NCBI GenBank assembly: GCA_900552075.1
Contig: URYL01000004.1
Location: forward strand, 124,001 to 188,000
Origin: an uncultured Bacteroides sp.
GTDB taxonomy: Bacteria; Bacteroidota; Bacteroidia; Bacteroidales; Bacteroidaceae
Length of the DNA stretch: 64,000 nt
Direction: 5' to 3'
A program made the translations under genes and the position numbers. Under the pieces are notes generated by a model. It made no database searches. It was not told the DNA's origin and saw only the letters and a list, made by a program, of their open reading frames with translations. Each line of letters begins with the position of its first letter. Position 1 is the stretch's first letter. Below are positions 59,115 to 64,000 of this stretch, piece after piece.

Positions 59115-62100
59115 ATGAAACAGTACAACAAGATTAACAACCTGGTTGGCTGGCTCACTTTTGCGGTGGCCGCATTCACTTACTGCATGACCATCGAACC
59201 GACAGCCAGCTTCTGGGACTGTCCGGAATTCATTACCACCGGATATAAGCTGGAGGTGGGACACCCGCCCGGCGCACCTTTCTTCATGCTGACCGCCAAT
59301 TTGTTCAGTCAGTTTGCCAGTGATGCCACACAGGTGGCCCGTATGGTCAACACCATGAGTGCCCTGATGAGCGCCGCGTGTATCCTGTTCTTGTTCTGGA
59401 GCATCACTTGCCTGGCCAAGAAACTGATCTGCCCCGATGAGAACCAGATGACAACGGGTAAACTGATTGCCATCATGGGTTCGGGAGTGGTAGGTGCCTT
59501 GGCTTATACGTGGAGCGACACCTTCTGGTTCAGTGCCGTGGAAGGAGAAGTATATGCATACTCCAGCTTGTTCACGGCCCTCGTATTCTGGCTGATTCTG
59601 AAATGGGAAAACCGGGCAAACGAGCCTCACAGTGACCGCTGGCTGATTCTGATTGCCTATCTCACAGGATTGTCTATCGGCGTACACCTGCTGAACCTGC
59701 TTTGTATTCCGGCCATCGTACTGGTATATTACTACAAGAAAAACCCCAATGCCAACCTGAAGGGCAGCCTGATTGCCCTGATTGGTTCCATGATATTGGT
59801 TGCGGTAGTGCTCTACGGCATCGTACCGGGCATCGTGAAAGTGGGCGGATGGTTTGAACTGCTGTTTGTCAACGACTTCGGCATGCCTTTCAACACGGGT
59901 GTCATCATCTACATGATTATCCTGGCCGCAAGCATCATCTGGGGTGTATACGAAAGCTACACGGTGAAAAGCCGCAAGCGGATGAACATCTCTTTCCTCA
60001 CCACGGTGGGCCTGTTGGGTATTCCGTTCTACGGACACGGATGGAGCAGTGTGTTCATCGGTGTGATTGTGCTGGCGATTCTGGCCATCTACCTCTTTGC
60101 CAACCTCAGCGAGAAATACCGCGTCAGTGCCCGTACGCTGAACACCAGCCTGCTGGCCATGATGATGATTGTAGTAGGCTATTCTTCGTACGCCGTCATC
60201 GTGATCCGTTCTTCGGCCAACACGCCGATGGACCAGAACTCTCCGGAGGATATCTTCACGCTGGGTGAATACCTGGGACGTGAGCAGTATGGTACCCGCC
60301 CACTGTTCTACGGACAGACCTATGCTTCCAAACCGGCCTTGAAACCGACGGAAGGAGGCTGCGTGTACGACGTGGAAGAAGGGGCTCCGGTCTACCAACG
60401 GAAAGAAAAAGAACGTCCGGACGAAAAAGACAGCTACGAAATCGTACGTCACAAGACGGAATACAAATATGCGCAGAACATGCTGTTCCCGCGTATGTAC
60501 AGTGATGTGCATGCACAGGCCTACGAAGACTGGCTGGGCGGCGTGGAAGGACGTCAGGTGCCTTACGACCAGTGCGGCGAGATGATTATGGTCAAGATTC
60601 CGACGCAGTGGGACAACATCAAGTTCTTCTTCATCTACCAGCTGAACTACATGTACTGGCGTTACTTCATGTGGAACTTCGCCGGACGTCAGAACGACAT
60701 CCAGGGCCAGGGAGAAATTGAACATGGCAACTGGATTACCGGCATCCCGTTCATCGACAAGATGCTGATAGGCGACCAGTCTCTGCTTCCGAGCGAACTG
60801 AAGAACAACAAAGGTCACAACGTGTTCTACTGTCTGCCGCTGATTCTGGGACTTATCGGTCTGTTCTGGCAGGCTTACAGAGGCGAAAAAGGTATCCAGC
60901 AATTCTGGGTGGTATTCTTCCTCTTCTTCATGACCGGACTGGCCATCGTACTTTACCTGAACCAGACACCGCAACAGCCGCGTGAACGAGATTATGCGTA
61001 TGCAGGCTCCTTCTATGCGTTCGCCATCTGGATTGGACTGGGAGTAGCGGCTATCGCGGAATATCTGAGCAAGAAAATCAACGAAAAGCCTGCGGCCATC
61101 CTGGCCAGCGTGGTATGTCTGCTGGTACCGATACAGATGGTCAGCCAGACTTGGGACGACCACGACCGCAGCGGCCGCTATACCTGCCGTGATTTCGGAC
61201 AGAACTACCTGAACTCCGTTCCGGACAAGGGAAATCCGATTCTCTTCACCAACGGTGACAACGATACTTTCCCCTTGTGGTACAACCAGGAAACAGAAGG
61301 CGTGCGCACGGATGTACGTGTCTGCAACCTGAGTTACCTGCAGACCGACTGGTACATCGACCAGATGCGCCGTCCGGCCTACAACTCTCCATCGGTACCT
61401 ATCAACTGGGAACGAATCGACTATGTATCCGGCCACAACGAAGCCGTGTATATACGCCCGGATGCCATGCCTACGGTATTGGAATTCTACAAGAAGAACC
61501 CGGAAGAAGCGGCCAAGGAGTTCGGAGACAATCCGTATGAACTGAAGAACATTCTGGAACACTGGGTACGCTCGCCGAAAGAAGACTTGCAGATGATTCC
61601 GACCGACAGTATCGTCATCAAGCTGGACAAGGAAGCCATCAAGCGCTCGGGTATGCTAACGCCTGATTCCATTCCTGACTATATGCACATTTCGCTGAAA
61701 GGCAAACGGGTGCTGTACAAGAGTGAACTGATGATGCTGGAAATGCTGGCCAACACCAACTGGGAACGCCCAATGTACATGGCCATCACCGTAGGTTCTG
61801 ACAACCACCTGAACCTGACCAACAACTTCCTGCAGGAGGGTCTGGCCTACCGTATTACCCCGTTCAACAACGCCCAGCTGGGAAGAGTAATTGACAGCGA
61901 GAAAATGTACGACAACCTGATGCATAAATTCAAGTTCGGCGGCATCGACAACCCGAACATCTATCTGGATGAAACAGTACTGCGCATGTGCGACACACAC
62001 CGCCGCATGTTCGTGCAACTGACCAGCCAGCTGATCAAGGAAGGCAAGAAGGACAAGGCTCTGAAAGCCCTCGACTATTGCGAGAAGGTCATTCCGTCTA

Positions 62101-62447
62101 CTACCGTTCCTCACGATTACGTGATGAGCAGCTCCAAAGAGATGGCCGACAACTACCTGGCATTGGGACAAACCCAGAAAGCGGAAAAGATTCTCAACGA
62201 ACTGGCCAACAATGCGGTGGAATATGCTACCTGGTACCTGAGTCTGGACGATACCCGCTTTGCCAGCTCTTACGAGAACTGCATGCGTTATTTCTACATT
62301 TTGGATGATGTATGCAAGACGCTGGCTACCATCAAAGACAGCAAGACCGGAAAGGAAATCGATTCTGCCGTGCATTATGCACAGAAATTCGACCAGCTGT
62401 ACAAATTGTTGGAACAACGGGTAGGAACCAGTAGACAGGCTCAGTAA
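59115..62447 (+). CDS. DUF2723 membrane protein, glycosyltransferase-like, with C-terminal repeats
   Basis: A 1110-residue protein of the Bacteroidota DUF2723 family. The N-terminal domain starts with MKQYNKINNLVGWLTFAVAAFTYCMTIEPTASFWDCPEF, and the acidic DCPEF motif resembles the active-site loop of PMT/OST-type (GT-C) glycosyltransferases. About 12-13 membrane segments run to about residue 680. The rest is periplasmic, with a region around PRERDYAYAGSFYAF and a helical TPR-like end (EKAEKILNELANN type). Human TMEM260, which has a DUF2723 domain, is an O-mannosyltransferase, so protein O-glycosylation is a reasonable proposal. It has its own promoter and a terminator. Confidence 0.85.
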   Translation: MKQYNKINNLVGWLTFAVAAFTYCMTIEPTASFWDCPEFITTGYKLEVGHPPGAPFFMLTANLFSQFASDATQVARMVNTMSALMSAACILFLFWSITCLAKKLICPDENQMTTGKLIAIMGSGVVGALAYTWSDTFWFSAVEGEVYAYSSLFTALVFWLILKWENRANEPHSDRWLILIAYLTGLSIGVHLLNLLCIPAIVLVYYYKKNPNANLKGSLIALIGSMILVAVVLYGIVPGIVKVGGWFELLFVNDFGMPFNTGVIIYMIILAASIIWGVYESYTVKSRKRMNISFLTTVGLLGIPFYGHGWSSVFIGVIVLAILAIYLFANLSEKYRVSARTLNTSLLAMMMIVVGYSSYAVIVIRSSANTPMDQNSPEDIFTLGEYLGREQYGTRPLFYGQTYASKPALKPTEGGCVYDVEEGAPVYQRKEKERPDEKDSYEIVRHKTEYKYAQNMLFPRMYSDVHAQAYEDWLGGVEGRQVPYDQCGEMIMVKIPTQWDNIKFFFIYQLNYMYWRYFMWNFAGRQNDIQGQGEIEHGNWITGIPFIDKMLIGDQSLLPSELKNNKGHNVFYCLPLILGLIGLFWQAYRGEKGIQQFWVVFFLFFMTGLAIVLYLNQTPQQPRERDYAYAGSFYAFAIWIGLGVAAIAEYLSKKINEKPAAILASVVCLLVPIQMVSQTWDDHDRSGRYTCRDFGQNYLNSVPDKGNPILFTNGDNDTFPLWYNQETEGVRTDVRVCNLSYLQTDWYIDQMRRPAYNSPSVPINWERIDYVSGHNEAVYIRPDAMPTVLEFYKKNPEEAAKEFGDNPYELKNILEHWVRSPKEDLQMIPTDSIVIKLDKEAIKRSGMLTPDSIPDYMHISLKGKRVLYKSELMMLEMLANTNWERPMYMAITVGSDNHLNLTNNFLQEGLAYRITPFNNAQLGRVIDSEKMYDNLMHKFKFGGIDNPNIYLDETVLRMCDTHRRMFVQLTSQLIKEGKKDKALKALDYCEKVIPSTTVPHDYVMSSSKEMADNYLALGQTQKAEKILNELANNAVEYATWYLSLDDTRFASSYENCMRYFYILDDVCKTLATIKDSKTGKEIDSAVHYAQKFDQLYKLLEQRVGTSRQAQ

Positions 62448-62478
62448 CGGTTACTGACCGCTGTGTCAGCTCAGATAC

Positions 62479-62543
62479 AAAATGTCATTCTGAACGCAGC
62501 AAAAGCAAATTTACTTTCTGCAGGTTCAGGATGACATTTTTTT
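62479..62543 (+). terminator. Terminator of the DUF2723 gene
   Basis: AAAATGTCATTCTGAAC (62479-62495) and GTTCAGGATGACATTTT (62524-62540) pair with a 28-base loop, followed by TTT. Confidence 0.75.
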
Positions 62544-62590
62544 CGGCTGGTTTCTGGATATTACACAACCTTTAAAAAAAGAACGAAAGC

Positions 62591-63202
62591 ATGTTCATCG
62601 AACAACCTCCCCAATTCATCCGTCTGCTGTACCCAAAGGCTCTATGGCGCATGGACAAGACCGAGAAAGCGGTGTATCTGACGTTTGACGACGGTCCGAT
62701 ACCCGACATCACCCCCTGGGTGCTCGACTTGTTGGACAAATACCACATAAAAGCGACTTTCTTCATGGTAGGCGACAACGTACGGAAACACCCGAAGGAA
62801 TACCAGATGGTGGTGGAACGGGGACACCGCATCGGCAATCATACCTTCAATCACATCCGGGGATTTGAGTTTCTGAGCCAGAATTACCTGGCCAACACGG
62901 ACAAGGCCAACGCTTATCTTCAGACGAACCTCTTCCGCCCTCCTCACGGCCACATGCGCTGGATGCAGTATCATGTGTTGAAAAAGAAATACCAGATTGT
63001 GATGTGGGATTTGGTGACGCGTGATTACAGCAAGCGGCTCAACGGTCCGCAGGTGTTTGAGAAAGTCAAGAAGTACGTCCGAAACGGTTCCATTATCACG
63101 TTTCACGATTCCCTGAAGTCGGAAAACAACCTGAAATATGCCCTTCCCCGCTCCATTGAATGGCTCTTGAAGCAAGGATACGAATTCAAGGTATTTCCCT
63201 GA
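62591..63202 (+). CDS. Polysaccharide deacetylase, NodB homology (CE4)
   Basis: A 203-residue CE4 protein that would remove N- or O-acetyl groups from a glycan such as peptidoglycan or chitooligosaccharide. The motif TFDDGP is at 31-36 (catalytic base D33 and metal D34), HTFNH at 84-88 gives metal ligands H84 and H88, and RPPHG at 116-120 replaces the usual RxPxG/Y. SIITFHDS near 165 supplies the last His. All catalytic positions are present. No signal peptide is seen, so it could be cytoplasmic or reach the envelope another way. A bidirectional terminator follows. Confidence 0.88.
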   Translation: MFIEQPPQFIRLLYPKALWRMDKTEKAVYLTFDDGPIPDITPWVLDLLDKYHIKATFFMVGDNVRKHPKEYQMVVERGHRIGNHTFNHIRGFEFLSQNYLANTDKANAYLQTNLFRPPHGHMRWMQYHVLKKKYQIVMWDLVTRDYSKRLNGPQVFEKVKKYVRNGSIITFHDSLKSENNLKYALPRSIEWLLKQGYEFKVFP

Positions 63203-63207
63203 TACAG

Positions 63208-63249
63208 AAAAAGCGCAAGGCAAACCTCCACGTTTACCCTGCGCTTTTT
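63208..63249. terminator. Bidirectional terminator
   Basis: AAAAAGCGCAAGG and CCTGCGCTTTTT pair with an inner AAAC/GTTT. It serves the convergent deacetylase and DUF4861 genes. Confidence 0.8.
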
Positions 63250-63281
63250 GATATTTGTTTCTTCCTAAGAAGGACAGTCTG

Positions 63282-64000
63282 TTACTTCTGAATAGTCACC
63301 GTCAGCGGATTGCGCACCTTCTGTGCATAGTCTTTCAGGTACTTGTTCCAGTCATCGGCTTTCGGGAAACCGTATTTGCTCCATCCGGAACCCCAGTAAT
63401 AGACAAACTCATTGCCTGCTTCATAGTCACATATTCCCAACACATGTCCCAAAGCATCGCCCACGGGTTTATTGAACAGTTGTACGCGAGTCTGTACTGC
63501 TTCAGGGAACACGGCACCTACATATACAATCCCATTGTCTGAATGGGGTTCTGTGGTAGGATCGGCATAAGCAATATATCCCGCAGAAGCGTCATACACA
63601 TAACCTCTCGGATTGGCTGCATGCAACACCAGCCCGGCGGCCACGGGAGTAATTTGTGTCAGATAATCATAAGTCACCGTAGTCTTATTCAGCTGAGAAC
63701 CTTTGTCCAACTGGATAATACGGGTTTCTATCACATTCGAATCATTCTTCACCACCAGCGGATTGAATACCAGTTTGACCGTGAAACGCAGAGGTCCGTT
63801 GTCCAGAATCTCATAGTCCTTGTAGCAATACGGATAGACAATCGTAGAATCCGGCATCAAAGCAGACGTGCCCCCTCCCAACGTAGGACCTACCGCATAG
63901 CAGTCCATTCCGTTACCATGGTCCACATGATAGGAAATCGTGCGCACCAGGCTGTCGGCCGCTTCCTTCTTGCCCACATCACGTAGTGCATTGATTTGCA
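63282..64000 (-). CDS. DUF4861 family protein, C-terminal part
   Basis: The C-terminal 239 codons of a leftward gene whose 5' end lies beyond base 64000; the frame stays open to the window edge (GTG 63977 is only an internal codon). Features such as DHGNGMDCYAVGPTLGGGTSAL, YKDYEILDNGPLRFTVKL and WSKYGFPKADDWNKYL match DUF4861 proteins, which often occur in pectin-related loci of Bacteroides. The fold is expected to be a beta-sandwich; the activity is not established. A terminator at 63208-63249 closes it. Confidence 0.78.
   Translation of the reverse strand, partial: QINALRDVGKKEAADSLVRTISYHVDHGNGMDCYAVGPTLGGGTSALMPDSTIVYPYCYKDYEILDNGPLRFTVKLVFNPLVVKNDSNVIETRIIQLDKGSQLNKTTVTYDYLTQITPVAAGLVLHAANPRGYVYDASAGYIAYADPTTEPHSDNGIVYVGAVFPEAVQTRVQLFNKPVGDALGHVLGICDYEAGNEFVYYWGSGWSKYGFPKADDWNKYLKDYAQKVRNPLTVTIQK

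Noticed and set aside
59109..61562. An 817-codon open frame on the minus strand opposite the DUF2723 gene
   Set aside because: It is antisense to a clear family protein, has low-complexity His/Val/Gln-rich composition and no known motif; such frames arise from codon bias in the true gene.
1..64000. tRNA, rRNA, insertion sequence or prophage genes
   Set aside because: No cloverleaf, rRNA-like stretch, transposase, integrase or phage structural protein was recognised on either strand.

Overview
The window reads as chromosomal DNA of a gut Bacteroidales bacterium of the Bacteroides/Phocaeicola type. The evidence is SusC/SusD transport, many secreted glycoside hydrolases with Bacteroidota lipoprotein or signal peptides, Bacteroidota-only families (DUF2723, DUF3836, DUF4861), almost no Shine-Dalgarno sequences, and repeated TTTG...TAnnTTTG promoters, the Bacteroides sigma-ABfr form. 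No rRNA, tRNA, insertion sequence, phage or CRISPR array was seen.

Layout. 1-9.5 kb: the end of a GH51 arabinofuranosidase, then a leftward glycan block (GH2 beta-galactosidase and two GH92 alpha-mannosidases, with the C-terminal stump of a third GH92 between them). Near-identical copies of a small-RNA gene sit at 1.1 kb and 9.9 kb. 10-21.7 kb: housekeeping genes (mnmA, an unknown 497-residue protein, a U32 peptidase and dusB in divergent orientation, a CDF/epimerase/PAP2 operon, RNase R, a 43-residue basic protein, serine acetyltransferase). 21.9-28.3 kb: leftward fucO, GH78 rhamnosidase and GH30 hydrolase. 28.8-31.5 kb: a rightward membrane operon (DUF3836, CPBP protease, two DUF2975 proteins, XRE regulator) with TATCG-type palindromes around its promoter. 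31.6-39.7 kb: sialic acid catabolism (ROK regulator, mutarotase, nanL, nanE, nanT, YhcH protein, sialidase). 40-46.3 kb: an AT-rich SusC/SusD/esterase unit. 46.5-53.7 kb: RlmL-like methyltransferase, DPP-IV-like peptidase, purD, two membrane proteins, MnmD-like methyltransferase. 54-57 kb: a coiled-coil lipoprotein and a beta-barrel. 57.3-64 kb: zinc-type ABC binding protein and ATPase, a DUF2723 glycosyltransferase-like protein, a NodB deacetylase and a truncated DUF4861 gene.

How the genes work together. The sialic acid block is a nearly complete route: sialidase releases Neu5Ac, the mutarotase and YhcH protein speed its ring-form changes, NanT imports it, NanL cleaves it to ManNAc and pyruvate, and NanE converts ManNAc to GlcNAc. 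The GH2/GH92 block suits trimming of host N-glycans. FucO beside GH78 suits lactaldehyde disposal during deoxy-sugar fermentation.

The most unusual signal is a set of four intergenic arrays of imperfect palindromes with an exact 21- or 22-bp repeat period (9591-9668, 21701-21810, 28401-28510, 53759-53868). Two of them share the palindrome GGAAACGTACGTTTCC. Also notable are the paired small RNA, the palindrome-flanked CPBP/DUF2975/XRE operon, two small proteins supported by shared bidirectional terminators, and the GH92 stump.
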